Below the pieces are notes generated by a model. The model had not been told where the DNA came from, did not search any database, and was given only the letters and a program-made list of their open reading frames with translations. A stretch of DNA of 64,000 nt from assembly GCF_041381155.1 (NCBI RefSeq), contig NC_091134.1, positions 3,964,001 through 4,028,000 of the forward strand. Direction: 5' to 3'. How positions within the stretch are numbered: the stretch's first letter is position 1; every line of letters begins with the position of its first letter. Made by a program: the position numbers and the translations under genes. Shown here in pieces: positions 23,506 through 35,071 of the stretch. Source of the stretch: Argopecten irradians (lineage: Eukaryota > Mollusca > Bivalvia > Pectinida > Pectinidae).

Positions 23506-25310
23506 AGTTATCTTAATACTTGTTGTACATTATATCAAGTAAATACACATGTTTATTATGTATGTTGTTATGCATCGTCTGTCAAGAAAAGCTTTCTAAA
23601 TTGATTTTATAACTTATTTTGTTAACATATTCTGTAAATAAAAAGACACCATTTTTCTGAGGTAAATCCACCTGATAAATCAAAAATCAAAATGTTCTAT
23701 GATATACATGTGTTTGTATTGTTTAACAGATACAAACCAAGCGTCGATCGAGAGAGAGATTCTGGATTACCTATCTACAGACCCGCTATATATCCCAAGG
23801 GCATTAACAAACGTTAAATATATATATATTGCAAATTGGCAACGATTGATCACTCGCTTTTCAATTGCTAATACCTACTTCCAGCATTTTCCCGTTCTTT
23901 TCTACGCTTTTATTGTCCTTTGCACGTGCTGCCCGGCAAAAGACGACTAAATTTAGGACGCTGCTCCTTTGCAGACACAGCGATGAGATAGGCGACTAAA
24001 TTTGCATCCTATACAATTGAGCACTACATATCAATTCCACAACACATTTGACGTCACAAGTGGCACGCTCTCCAGCCACCGCTCATTATGTAGTATTCTG
24101 CCGAACAGCATTGCTACTTTTTGGTAGATCCGGCCTTCGGCGGCCACTTGCCGAAGTGTGAATTGCGCTCCGTTGTACTGTTAAATATTTGTCTTCTTTC
24201 ATTATCTCGTTTTACTGTTCGTGTCATATTATGTAATCGTGTTCGTTTTGTGTGTCTTGATAAAGGGGCAGATCGCCTTGAAAATTTGACATGTTTTTGT
24301 CCATACGGTTAGAATTACTTCTTTGTCACATATTTACCATTTGAAGTAATTCGTATCCTACAGACTTACGTTTGATGGGATCCCATGTCATCTGGAAAAT
24401 CCTGTTGATATTACTTCTTTGACCCTTACTGTTTAACAGATGTTATATATATCAATGTCTGTTCACGAAAACATGCTTCCATTTTCATGGTGAGCTTTGT
24501 GGTAATGAGGTAAAACCTACGCTCGTAAATTTTATAAAAATCGTACAAAAATTAAAATAGAATCAAAATTGTGAAGTTCAAATGTTACAGAAATATAATA
24601 TGATAAAACTTGACATGAATGTCAATTAGTTAGACATGTATTGAAAATAGCACAAATACCATATTATATTATTATTACGAAAGCTTTTATTTAAACAAAG
24701 CGACAACTTTTTTTATCCCACTTTACATAGTAAAATGTGATGACATCATTGGAAATTGTAAGTAACGTTTTAATGATCCAGTTTTAACTACATGCTTGGA
24801 CAACGTTGCAAAGGGCTTTAAATCCATCACATTACAAACGGGCGTTGAAAGGCATTTACAATATAAAATTACCGCATATTATGCATACATTTGTTATTGC
24901 ACAACCAGACGATCGGTAAGGTATATCACGGGTATGTTATTAACTGACCAGGCTTCGACAAAATGTAGTGTTAGAAAGCAAATCCCGGAACTCAACAACT
25001 GATTCTCTTCTCACGTTATATTTTGTGGTATTGAGAAATGAAATGTTTAATTACTGCAATCTAGAAAGAAAACAGAAGACAGAAGATGCATACAAACAAA
25101 TTTACTTAGTAGAACAAGTAGAAATGAAATGTTATTTTCGCCTTTACTGGCGAAAACTGTAAGTTGTCAGAAACGTAACATTATCAGGAAACAATAAAAA
25201 CAAGAAATAATATCAAATCTTGAACAAATATTAGAACAAATACAATAATATAAATGATATGGCACATTTCGTTTAATTTTCATGTTCTGTCACAATAGGT
25301 AACATTTAAT
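23506..25310. other. convergent intergenic interval between PhyH copies B and C
   Basis: No exon or RNA gene is recognised. A GGCAAAAGACGACTAAATTTA-like segment near 23935 and AGGCGACTAAATTTG near 23990 resemble a fragment near 9945 and are probably repeat debris. The rest is AT-rich. Confidence 0.4.
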
Positions 25311-25319
25311 TGTAGGAAG

Positions 25320-25870
25320 TTAAAATAATATGTGTCGTGTTTTTTATACTCACCAATCAAGAAGAGTGTGTTATTCACTGTCAAAACATATCAACATTTT
25401 GAGAATTTACAATACTTCCAATGCATAGGTTTACATTTTGATACAAAAGATTTAATTTTGCAAGTACAAATAAGAGCTGAAAATTATTTTTGGCAGTGCT
25501 GCTAAAAATCATTATATTTACATATACAGTTCAGTGATGTGAGTACATACATTCAGACCATGAAATAAAGTTGTGGTCTTCAATTTCATTTCACATTTTA
25601 CAGTGTTATTCGTAATAGGAAAGTGATTTCTGCAGGTATGTTTCCATCTAAACTGAAATATGGCATAAAAAAAATTACAGTGCATAATATATGTTTTGTA
25701 GCTAACAATTATAAGGCACCATATATGTTTGTCTGTCCATTTGAATGATTTTCACAGCTTAGTTCATTAAACCTATGGTTTTCAATAGATTACTGAAGAA
25801 AAATTAGCAGGTCAAAATGTTCGTCTAGTTACGACACAAATAACCTAATAAGGCAATACAAACCAACCAA
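25320..25870. repeat. segmental duplicate S1, 3' flank of PhyH copy C
   Basis: In direct orientation this matches 27165-27640, which lies in intron 2 of the same gene. Shared blocks in order: TTATTCAC(T/C)GTCAAAA, CATTTTGAGAAT, GTGCTGC, GAGTACATA, GTGATTTCTGCAG, ATGTTTGTCTG-like, AATGATTTTC and a final TTACG(A/G)CAC. Confidence 0.6.
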
Positions 25871-26013
25871 AACTAATTGTTGGAAATCCAATGTAGCATA
25901 AACAAGGATCCGGGTTTAGTTATCAATTTCAGTATCAAAATAAACTGAATTCTTTATCTTCTTGTGATTGATTTTCACTGAACTAGTAACCGGTACAAAC
26001 ATATACAAATATA

Positions 26014-28932
26014 CTACAAATTTACTTGTTCATTGTAGTCCTGCCATTTTGGCGCCCTTGGACCATTTGATTCGTCATCCTCGAAATCATATTCGTCTAC
26101 CCCAAATAAAAGTCTGGCTTCTCTTGTTTTAGCAACGTCGGGCTGTGTGAGGATGGTGAATTTTGGATCATCCTTTTCAGGATCATATTCCTTGAATGTC
26201 CGCACTCCCTGAGACGACCAGTGGGATGTTGTCATTAGATTCTCATACGCGTTTCTTTTTTTAGCCAAGTCCTCCGGAAATGCCCAAACAGCTGGCGTCA
26301 TAGAAACAAACACTACAAAGCGCCACCTGTCTTTATTTTTTCTGCCAAATTCTGGCTTTACATTGTCGTGAACCGTTCGGGAATCCCATAACACCATGCC
26401 ACCTTTCGGAACCGGAACTTTTGTCCGTTTACATCCTCTTTTGTTATACCAGTCCTTCTCAACGTCATTGAGTCTATAGTGTTCTATACGTCGTGACTTC
26501 TCGGCAGCATTCGGAAATGTCCGGTAAAATTCCTTGTGGTGGACATGTGACCCTGCCATGACCCGGAAGCAGTGATCTGTGTCAGTGCTTTCCTCTAGGT
26601 TGATCCCTCCCTGGAAGGCATGGAGACCCTCCCTGTGACCACCTTGGTCTAGATGCAGCCATTCACGATTAGGGTCGGCGAAGTCGTCACTTCCTGTAAC
26701 AGAGTCAAAATATATGGAATCAATTTGATAACAGTATACATGGTTTCTTCATAGAAGAATGTTTCTTCATAGAAGATTATGAATAAGTGGTGTAACAAAC
26801 ACGACATCTGGTCATCGTATGTGTATATATCGACTACTGAGGAATTTACTAAAGCTGTTCAAAACCAGCAATGTTCATCCCTGATAAATATTACTAAATA
26901 GAAATCAACCGAATAAATTTTGACCTACGGGGTAATTTGAATCTTTATAACTAATTTGTTTCCTATCTATGAAATGATTGTTCATGCCCAAAATCATTAA
27001 CAGCTTTTCAACATTTTCATTACAACATTAATCAAACGCATTTCGACAATGAAGCTTCTTGAGAAATTTTCAAAATCACAATCTCCCTTAAAATAATTGC
27101 TCCAGTTTGCTCTCATCACTACAATGTCTTGAATACACGTCAAGAATTATGTCGAATGTATTACATCCTCGTTTTATTAAAGTTATATGTGCCGTAATTT
27201 TCATACTCACTAAACAACAAGAACTTTTAATATGTTATTCACCGTCAAAAGATACCCACATTTTGAGAATAACAATATTTTCAATGCGTAGTGCTGCCAA
27301 AACTCGTTATATTTACATTCACAGTGCAGCGAAATGAGTACATAAAAGGGAAAAAAAGTGGTCTACAAGTTCATTTCACATGTTTACAGAGTTATTGCAA
27401 AGTGATTTCTGCAGTTACGTCTCCATCTCAATATATGTAATGCATATTTTACAGTCCATAACGTCTATGTGGTAACTAACGTTTGTAACACATCATGTCT
27501 GTATTTCTGACCATTTAAATGATTTTCCCAGCTTTATTTAATAACCCTTAAGGTTATTATGATAACTAAAAAAACATACCAAAAAATTCGCCCAGTTACG
27601 GCACATATAACTTTAAGATAAAGTGTAACAATAAGTTTTATACCTTCCTCCGGTGGTTTAGATATTGCCACGGCGTCAGCGCTTGAGAGAAGTTTTTCGG
27701 TTTTCCATATCTTTGCAAAGACTGGTTTAGCTTTCAGTCGAACCTCCCAGGTTGTTGCGAAATTGCCCGTCCTGTACGATTGTATGATCGAATGTTTGTG
27801 AGAGCAGTCAATACCAGCACGGTCAAACTTCTTCATCCATGATTTGTACTGCTGCACATATTCGTCACACTGTTCGGGTGAGATGACGTCCTTCAGAACA
27901 GTATACCCTTTCTCCTTCAATTCTTTTACAATCGCTTCTCTGGATAAAACGAATAAAACGAAAATATTTTTTATGATTAAAAGCAGAAGATAGCGCAAGA
28001 TAAAGAATTGATCACTTAGAATTATTTGTTGAAAAAGATAACATGTATAACATGAAATATTTGTGGATATTTTTTGTTGTGGGTTGGAAGGAGTTTACTA
28101 TTGTATTCGTCATTCTATAGCTAACACGAAAACACTGAAGTTTCTACCAGACAATGAGTAAAGCTTTCTTGCATATTTCCTTTTAAGTATTAAACATTGC
28201 TATTCAATGTTAAAACTGTCATGATTTGTCTTAAAATTTTGAAATATTCCATGCATTGAAAGCATTTTGTGTAATAGCATATTTTCAATAGCTACACGAA
28301 TACCTTAATGTTAGACTTCGTGGTGTTTTTTTTGCATCTTTGATACAGTTATGAATGTTGAAAAAACACTGAAGAAAACAGCAAAACTCAAATTTTAACA
28401 TAAAAACTCGGTTATTAAGTGTTATTTCACGAAATAAACATAAAAGTCTAATAAAAAAATCATGTAAAAATATTCGCTCGCTCCGATTTTTTCCGCTTTA
28501 AAAATATTTTTAGAATTAAAACAATTTCGCTCGCTCCTATTTCAAAACTCCAAAATCCGAAGAACAAGAAATCAAATTGGAATGGCCTTAATTGATAATA
28601 TTGCTCCGTTGGCAGGATAATCGCCTGAACGTCGAATTTGGATAATTTTAATGTTTACAGATTTATATAAATAAAATGTAAATGAATATCCACATAAATG
28701 CTAGGTATTTATTTATTTTGGCTTTCCAATATCTGAATGCAGAACAAAAATATACACAGAATATGTGATTTTGGCTTTCGGATAATGTAATGCAGAACGA
28801 AATCGATGGTATAACTGTCTTTAGGTATATCGTGTTATTATAAACCATCGATATACCTAAAGACAATGTTTAATTGTGATGATCTTACCTGTCAAAAATA
28901 GCTGATGTCCCGTCACCTGTAGCAGTGGCCAT
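26014..28932 (-). CDS. PhyH-family Fe(II)/2-oxoglutarate dioxygenase, copy C, 339 aa
   Basis: Exons (minus strand) are 28889-28932 (starts MATATGDGTSAIFD), 27644-27939 and 26014-26693. Introns are 949 and 950 bp, phases 2 and 1. The joined frame is open, 1020 nt including the stop. It has the same architecture as copy B: KEKGYTVLKDVISPEQ, QSYRTGNFATTWEVRLKAK, HxD in EWLHLDQ, FRVMAGSH, distal His in DSRTVHDN and KDRWRFVVFVSMTP. The C-terminus is longer than in B, ending EQVNL, and is not a canonical PTS1. A TATATATA string lies about 85 bp before the ATG. Intron 2 holds a segment duplicated from the 3' flank. Copy C is intact and the substrate is unknown; family assignment is strong, the exact reaction is not. 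Confidence 0.93.
27165..27640. repeat. segmental duplicate S2, in intron 2 of PhyH copy C
   Basis: This is the partner of 25320-25870 in the same orientation. It ends next to the exon 2 donor, while S1 ends about 145 bp past the stop codon. Confidence 0.6.
28816..28865. repeat. perfect 17-bp hairpin in intron 1 of PhyH copy C
   Basis: TGTCTTTAGGTATATCG (28816-28832) is followed after 16 nt by its exact complement (28849-28865). It ends 23 bp from the exon 1 donor. It may be a transposon footprint or an RNA hairpin; nothing else supports a function. Confidence 0.5.
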
Positions 28933-29011
28933 GATTGTTTACCTTTCGGTTTGAACACACTGATCGACTACCTCTGTATTACACCTATATACAGTGATAG
29001 ATCGTATATCT

Positions 29012-29025
29012 ATATATATACCCTA
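29012..29025 (-). promoter_or_regulatory. TATA-box candidate of PhyH copy C
   Basis: GGTATATATATAG on the minus strand lies 80-90 bp before the copy C ATG. Copy B has a similar ATATATAG about 100 bp before its start. Confidence 0.4.
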
Positions 29026-29274
29026 GTTCAATGTCCCGCCAGGATGGATTTATTATCAGAACACCCGCTACAAGTATTTCACAACTTCGCTGTAATATCT
29101 AGTTTACTTATAGTGTGGTGATATATTATCCAAATACAATGCAATGATAACAATGCAATGATCTTGCACAACACAACTGTCTATATATTTAGAATTGTTT
29201 ACTGGCAGACTTGCTCAAGTCCTAATTATAACGTTATTTTCAATAGTGACAATATCATCATATACTAGCATTAT

Positions 29275-29480
29275 TAAGTTACCTTATTGGGTAATTATAA
29301 AATTACCTTTTTTGGGTAATTATAAAATAACCTTTTTATACTAGCAATTTAAAGACGTTTTTGTGTAATTATAAAGTTTCCTTTTTGTGTAATTTTAAAC
29401 CCGTCATTTTATGTAATTATGAATTTGCCTTTTTATATAATTATCAAGTTGCCTTTTTATGTAAATGTCCTTTTATAATA
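29275..29480. repeat. degenerate ~33-bp tandem repeat
   Basis: About six diverged units share TGTAATTATAAA and CCTTTTT. It lies upstream of PhyH copy C. The array is old, with many substitutions. Confidence 0.5.
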
Positions 29481-29734
29481 TTTACATGACTTGTTTAATT
29501 TTTTTTTTTTTTGTGATTAAGAGCAATCGTTTGAAATGTATGAGTTGTTCAATATTGTTAACACAAAAACTGGTAATAATTTTTATGTCTGATTTTAATG
29601 CAACTTCGGTATAAAACATAAAACGGTAGCTAATTAACAAATATGTTGTATTATGTCTGAGGACAAAATGTAGTAGTTTCTCTCCGTTTTAGATGAATCT
29701 CATATGTATATTTACCATACATGAAGGTGTTGCT

Positions 29735-30450
29735 TCACACAACGGGTTCAGCGCTCGCTTCTATAATTAATAAAGACTCTATGTTCTGTCCCCTGGTCGA
29801 TACACACCAAAGTCTTCTCTATAAAAGTGGTAGTATTTATATACTCCTTATAGCGCTCAGCATAATGGGAGTGGGACGACTGGTTCGCCTATTGTCAGTA
29901 TAATGTGACCTGGTGTTATTTATTGTCGCTGGAGATAGCACCATAAAGTGTTCCCCTATTAAGAGTTACAACATGAACACGCAATCTGATTAAAATACCA
30001 ATCCTTACCATCACTACGTTTGATAAGAGGATCTGAGAAAACCCCATTAGGGGTCATATCCAGGTGACCTTTGGAAATGGCCAATCAAATTGCTGCCTAC
30101 AAAATCTTATCAGTGAATTTCAGAGAACGAAACAGTTTGAAAAAAACTGTCATCATTTTTGTGTACGGAGTCATCTCTGCCCCATAACACAACAAAACTA
30201 CTTGTATATGCATACGATGAATCCAGGTGTAGCAATTGGGTGCGATCTGAAGTACACGTGGTATATATTCGATATTGCCAGATCCTCTACTTAACGTTGT
30301 GATGATAAGGATCTGTATTTTAATCAGATTGCATGAACATACTGCAGACTCCCAAAACAAGCATGTCTTTCACACACCAAACACACCAAATACACGGGAG
30401 ACCGACCATGCATGACCATGTTTGTCTGTTGATAAGGCATCTATGATAAA
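29735..30450 (+). mobile_element. SINE family X, copy 5, split by a MITE
   Basis: The tRNA-like head (GGTTCAGCGCTCGCTTC) is near 29745. CTATAAAAGTGG, TAGCGCTCAGCAT and GGGACGACTGGTTCGCC follow. The body is interrupted at 29981-30332 and resumes with ATGAACATACTGCAGACTCC, GGGAGACCG and an eroded tail. Confidence 0.6.
29981..30332. mobile_element. MITE with ~37-bp TIRs and 8-bp target-site duplication
   Basis: The ends are GCAATCTGATTAAAATAC and its inverted copy, and the similarity continues over ATCCTTA(C/T)CATCAC(T/A)ACG. The 8-bp flanks ATGAACAC (29973-29980) and ATGAACAT (30333-30340) differ by one base. The insertion interrupts a SINE whose other copies read ACATGAATATACCGCAG uninterrupted. 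An 8-bp duplication fits hAT, P or Merlin; the superfamily is undecided. There is no transposase. Confidence 0.78.
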
Positions 30451-32385
30451 CCAACCTACCGTCCGGTCTAGTTTTATCTAGACACTTCTTGAAATTTAGA
30501 AAAGTACAAATACAGTTGACAGTAGGATAAGAGGCGGAGAATAATGTAGTAAGTGTGTATTGACAGAAATAGGGGGTTATCTATCAATAATATTTCAGGT
30601 CGGTCCCAATCTGATCATATTCTTACTCTTAGCCTCTTAATCCTAAAAAACGCTTTGTGTTGATGACCTTGCTTTTATACTTTGCTCCCATGAAGAATTA
30701 GCAAACTGATAATGCACATGCAGTAGTCCATATCGTCAAAGTTTACTGTGGTTTCATGGAAGACATATTAAGATACAAACATTGGCCAAGCTATGGAAGA
30801 ACACCCAAGATCCACAAAGTTTTTACTTACTCTTGCATGATAAAATTGCCAGAATTTTTGTTTGATCGAATATTCTAACGTTCTTCTCGACCTTTATTTC
30901 AATCTAAAGTCGATTTATCTTATGGAATCGAGTGAGAATACGGACCTGTGCTATATTCAATGTAGTTTACTCTTGCACATTTTATATCCAAGGATCAAGA
31001 CATCAAATAAATCATAAAAGGTTTGCAACATTCTGAGAAAAGTCTGGTAGTTATCATCTTTTTCGAATTCATTCTCTATAGCAGTTTCACACCTCAGCAG
31101 CTTCAGCGCAAATAGATTTCTTAGCCTACGAGGTAGTATTTACTGGTAGTACTCCGAGCGTGTTCTCTCGTCTTCAGTTGTATTTAGAAATCAAACATTT
31201 GACAATCATGTCATAAAAAGTTGGTATAAAGTAAAACCATCTACATTTGAAAGAAAAATGGAGTGATAGACTTTATTATAATAATGTGCAGATATACTAA
31301 GGTTATTTCGACATAAAATTATCTATCACAGGTGAAATAAAATTATTTTAGATAAAAGCAACTTTTTCTGGAATCTTTTCCATTTTCATTATTTTTACGT
31401 CATGCAATAATTAATAATGATAAGCAATAAAAATAGTCATTTATCTACTTTGCTAAGGTTACTGTCAATTTTGCGATTTTCATTTCAAAAGTTCAAAGAT
31501 AAAATAAAGCGGATTTTAAAATTAAATATTGAAAATTGATAAAATATGAGTTACGTACACCTTAATTCGCAGAGATGAACTTTCGTTAATTTACTTGGTT
31601 CGCAAAATTGGCGAAATAAAATCGTACGCGAAAGAAAGTTGCTTTACAGTACTGCCAATTTTTTTCTCTCTCAAAAATTCTTGTTAAAGTGAACAGTCGG
31701 GCAAGGATGGCTAAAGTCGGTTAAAATGGTGTGAATGTATCCAGTATAATTTCTTATGAAATGGAAAAATAAAATCTCTCGTCAAAATCTGTCTGCGTAC
31801 GAAGAAATTTAAAGATTTACATATTTACACATTAGAGATTTAAAGTTTGGGAATTCTAAAACGTCCTCCCGGCTCACTATGTCCGTAGTTACATTTCCAC
31901 GCAGCCTCGCTTTCAATGCTTTCAACTTTTCTTTATTTTAATGGTCAGAATTGGGAAACTAAGCAGAACTTTACCGTCGTATTAATATGTGAGAACTTTT
32001 GGAAGGCCAATGAACGCATTTAGACTGGTTTTCTTTGCCAGACTATTCACTTTAATGGCTGTTGTAGGATTAAGTCATTGTCGTAATTATACAATAAACA
32101 GTTTGTTAAAAAGCTAAAATATATTGTTAAAATAACAAAAAAGGACCAGCGAGCCGACTCTGGACCCCTTTGGGACTCCATATTAACATATTCCAATCAC
32201 TGCTTGAACAGGTCCATCAGTTTTGCATCAGCACAATCATTACTGCCCATATTCTGCATGTAGGGCATTGACCGTTGTACCTGCTGCTCCTATTACATGA
32301 TCCCAATAAGCGACTAGTGGTAAATTGTATGTTTTCTTCTTCGTAACTGACTTTCTTCTTCCTTGTGTCTCCCTTAATACCGCCC
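30451..32385. other. AT-rich intergenic interval
   Basis: No exons, RNA genes or well-bounded repeats are recognised between the MITE-split SINE copy 5 and SINE copy 6. Confidence 0.4.
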
Positions 32386-32389
32386 CATT

Positions 32390-33560
32390 TTTGGCATTGA
32401 GTTGAGCGTTGGCCCTGCGATGAAGGTTCTGGGTTCTATCCCCAGTACGAAACACAACACAAGTCTATAACAGTGGTAGTTTCTGCTCCTGCTTAGCGCT
32501 CAAAATAAAGGGGATGGAAATCTTAACTTGAGTATATGGTCCCACTTTTGCAGAGAGACAATGTACAAACATACTCCAGTCTCGCAAAACACACGCAACA
32601 CATTACCTAAATAGGAGACGTTCTAAATGACCTGTTTTAAGGATGTACTCCTCTGAGAAGTCAAAATTTTCTTGTATTAAACTTTTTTCTCATATAGATT
32701 TTTGGAAATAGGAGTTCATACCATAAAAAATGGAAGAAAAAACATATGTCCGTGTGCTCGTTTTTGAGCTATTGTCACTCAAAGTTGCCAGTAGTCTTCT
32801 TTAAAAATATACCAGTTTTGATTAATAAGACTAATATTTTTTTCTCAGAATAACAACATACGCTACCCCTACCCCTTAATTTTGAGCTGCAAAATGCACC
32901 ATTTTCAGTCATTTTCGCCAAATTTAACCCTTTATAAGAAAAGTTCTGATATTAAACTTTTGTTAATATTTTGCATATTAACAGGGAAAGGGTTGTTCTT
33001 TCTAAATCAGACAGAAAAATGGTGGGTCCGTGTGCTTACTTTTTTGTCCCATTTGAATATTTGTTATTTTTCAGTATTTTAAAATAAAAAATAAAAGTGC
33101 TCAAATTACCATTCAATGTAAAAATAAAGTGACAAAAGTGTATCATTTCACACATTAATGCTCAATATTTAATTACCACGAACCATGTAAAGATTTACAG
33201 CAAAAATTAGCTCGATACACCTAATAAAACTGACGCAGTGATGATTTAGGTAAAAACAATTTCAGTAAAAAATGGTAAAACTGTGGCTCACCTCAAAGCG
33301 AAAAAAAATACACAATTTCAAAATGGCCGCCAAATGGTCCATTTCTTAAAATCCCCGTATAAAAATCTATTAAAAATATTAATGTAATTTTTGACAAAAT
33401 TTGCAACTGGCACCTTGCTACAGATATTGATAGATTTTATTTAAAAATATCATAAGTTCTTTGATCTATGTCGAAACGAGACTTCAGCGGGACTGAAAAC
33501 TCAGAAGAATACATCCTTAATAGGACGCTAAGTCCAACAAACCACCAACCAAGGCCTGAC
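32390..33560 (+). mobile_element. SINE family X, copy 6, split by a TTAA MITE
   Basis: The head shows an A-box-like TTGAGCGTTGGCCCTGCG and a B-box-like GGTTCTATCCCC, then GTCTATAACAGTGG and CTTAGCGCTCAA. The tail is cut at TTAA (32637-32640) and resumes after the MITE with TTAATAGGACGCTAAG and CCAACAAACC. Confidence 0.6.
32641..33516. mobile_element. 876-bp MITE with TTAA target duplication
   Basis: The termini GGATGTACTCCTCTGAG and the complement of CTCAGAAGAATACATCC match with two differences. Each end is flanked by TTAA. The flanks together rebuild the SINE tail CTGTT-TTAA-TAGGACG seen uninterrupted in other copies (near 4530 and 19055), which confirms the boundaries. A diverged truncated copy lies inverted at 2977-3628. 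It has no coding and is Kolobok- or piggyBac-like by target site. Confidence 0.8.
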
Positions 33561-33660
33561 GTCAATCTCCTGGAACCCCCGTACCACATTCTAGCTTCTG
33601 ATCTTCCACCTTTGTCATTGAACTCCATAGGGCCTACAACATCAACGACCAAACTAGTCT

Positions 33661-33822
33661 CGTTAGTCTAGGCAGCAGATCATGTTCAAAGATCCATGGC
33701 TTGAGCCTGTCCTTGAGGAGTGTGTCATAGCCTCCTTTACTCGTTAGTCTTGGCAGCAGATCATGTTCAAAGAACCATGGCTTGAGTCTGTCCTTGAAGA
33801 GTGTGTCATAGCCTCCTTTACT
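33661..33822 (-). repeat. 81-bp tandem duplication, open on the minus strand
   Basis: Two copies begin at 33661 and 33742 with a few substitutions and a period of exactly 81 bp. One minus-strand frame stays open through both (27-residue period, with YDTLFKDRLKPWFFEHDLLP in one and a near copy in the other). A stop follows soon after and no flanking exon is recognised, so coding is not established. Confidence 0.4.
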
Positions 33823-33829
33823 CGCTCTA

Positions 33830-34754
33830 TAGATTGTTTATGTTTGATGACTTTGGTTTGACAACTTACACATTTGACAGTACAAGGTGTCCTACATAGC
33901 CGCTAGTGGTGCCAGGAGGTCGGATTAAGGGTTAACGGCGATTAATGGTTCAGGATTAAGAACGATCATTCGTTGTGTGTAAACATTCCGACTTTTAGTG
34001 CTGCTCCTACCAGAATCCCAGTAGCTAATCCCCTCACCATCCTCAATGATATATACGGGTCACTTTGGCATGCGTTACATACATGTCCTAATTTGGTCTG
34101 TTATGTCAAATGGTGCTTACGTCACAATAATAGGCTGTCTGGAGATGTGCCAATATGTGGTTTACAGGAAAACCTTGATCTGCCTTTCAGCAGAACAACA
34201 ACTCGACAATCGCAGCATCAAGTTAACTCCTATCTTTTCTGCTCCCATAGTCCAGCAAGCTATCGCTACACCACTGAAAGACTGGATCGACCTAAGAGGT
34301 ATAACTCTGACTCCTCATAATGCAGTAGAAAAGCATTAGAACATGTTTCAAAACTTTGAAAAGCACTACAATAAGTCAGATATTTTAACGCCACATGCCG
34401 GTGTCTTGTAGTCTTAGTTAAGGTAAAATCATTCGGTTTTTTGTCTTACCTCATTGTTTGGTGAGGATTTAGTTCCTGACTATAAACTAAAGAATGAATG
34501 CAGTCTTGTCATTTATCGTCAATTCTGAAAACACGAATCCCACCACCTTCTATTGAATACAGCAAAAGTGAACGGAGGAAGCTTTGTCCTGTCAAAAAAA
34601 TAATTTCGTATTTACTAGATATATAGGACCAATTATTTTCTGTTTTTGTTTTTTGTTTTTTTTGTTTTGCAATAATCCTAACAATTTTATATTGTTAGAA
34701 TTACTGCTAAACAAAAACATCATCAGACATCATTTTATTATTTACTCTTAGCAG
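33830..34754. other. interval with unassigned open stretches
   Basis: Overlapping open frames of about 100 codons at 33973-34339 (+) show no motif I recognise. The remainder is AT-rich. No gene call. Confidence 0.35.
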
Positions 34755-35071
34755 CATCCTCGATATTCCAGGGGTTCCGATCACTTGCGATCTCTACACC
34801 CCTGGACTATCTCATAGTGAAATTGAAAGCAACTCAGCGGAAAACATTTGACCAATCACAGACAAGCAAAGATTTCCTTTTAAGACTACAGAGAGAGAGA
34901 CGCCAAACTTCAAAGCCACACAGTCAACCACAGTGTACCGTTTTACGGCTCTTTTGATGTACATCAAACGACTAAATTACCTGTTCTGTTCTGTTGCCTC
35001 CAGTTTTACTATGAGATAGTCCATGGGTGTAGAGATCGTAAGTGATCGGAACCCCTGGAATATCATGGATG
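34755..35071. mobile_element. 317-bp MITE with ~75-bp TIRs and a perfect 9-bp target duplication
   Basis: The arms start CATCC(T/A)(C/T)GATATTCCAGG and continue as close inverted copies through GGTTCCGATCACTT, CTCTACACCC and GACTATCTCATAGT to a GCAAC end. TCTTAGCAG flanks both sides exactly (34746-34754 and 35072-35080). A 9-bp duplication suggests a Mutator-like element, and the perfect duplication suggests a fairly recent insertion. There is no coding. Confidence 0.8.

Noticed and set aside
24950-24985. Short match to PhyH exon 3 (GACCAGGCTTCG) as a possible exon remnant
   Set aside because: Only about 12-14 bp agree with no flanking similarity; likely chance.
33437-33652. Minus-strand open frame with a VDVVGPM string that recalls integrase-like proteins
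   Set aside because: One short motif only; the frame runs into SINE and MITE sequence, and no terminal repeats or other parts of such an element are present.
33973-34339. Overlapping plus-strand open frames of ~100 codons
   Set aside because: No recognised domain, two competing frames, and a repeat-rich surrounding; not enough for a gene call.
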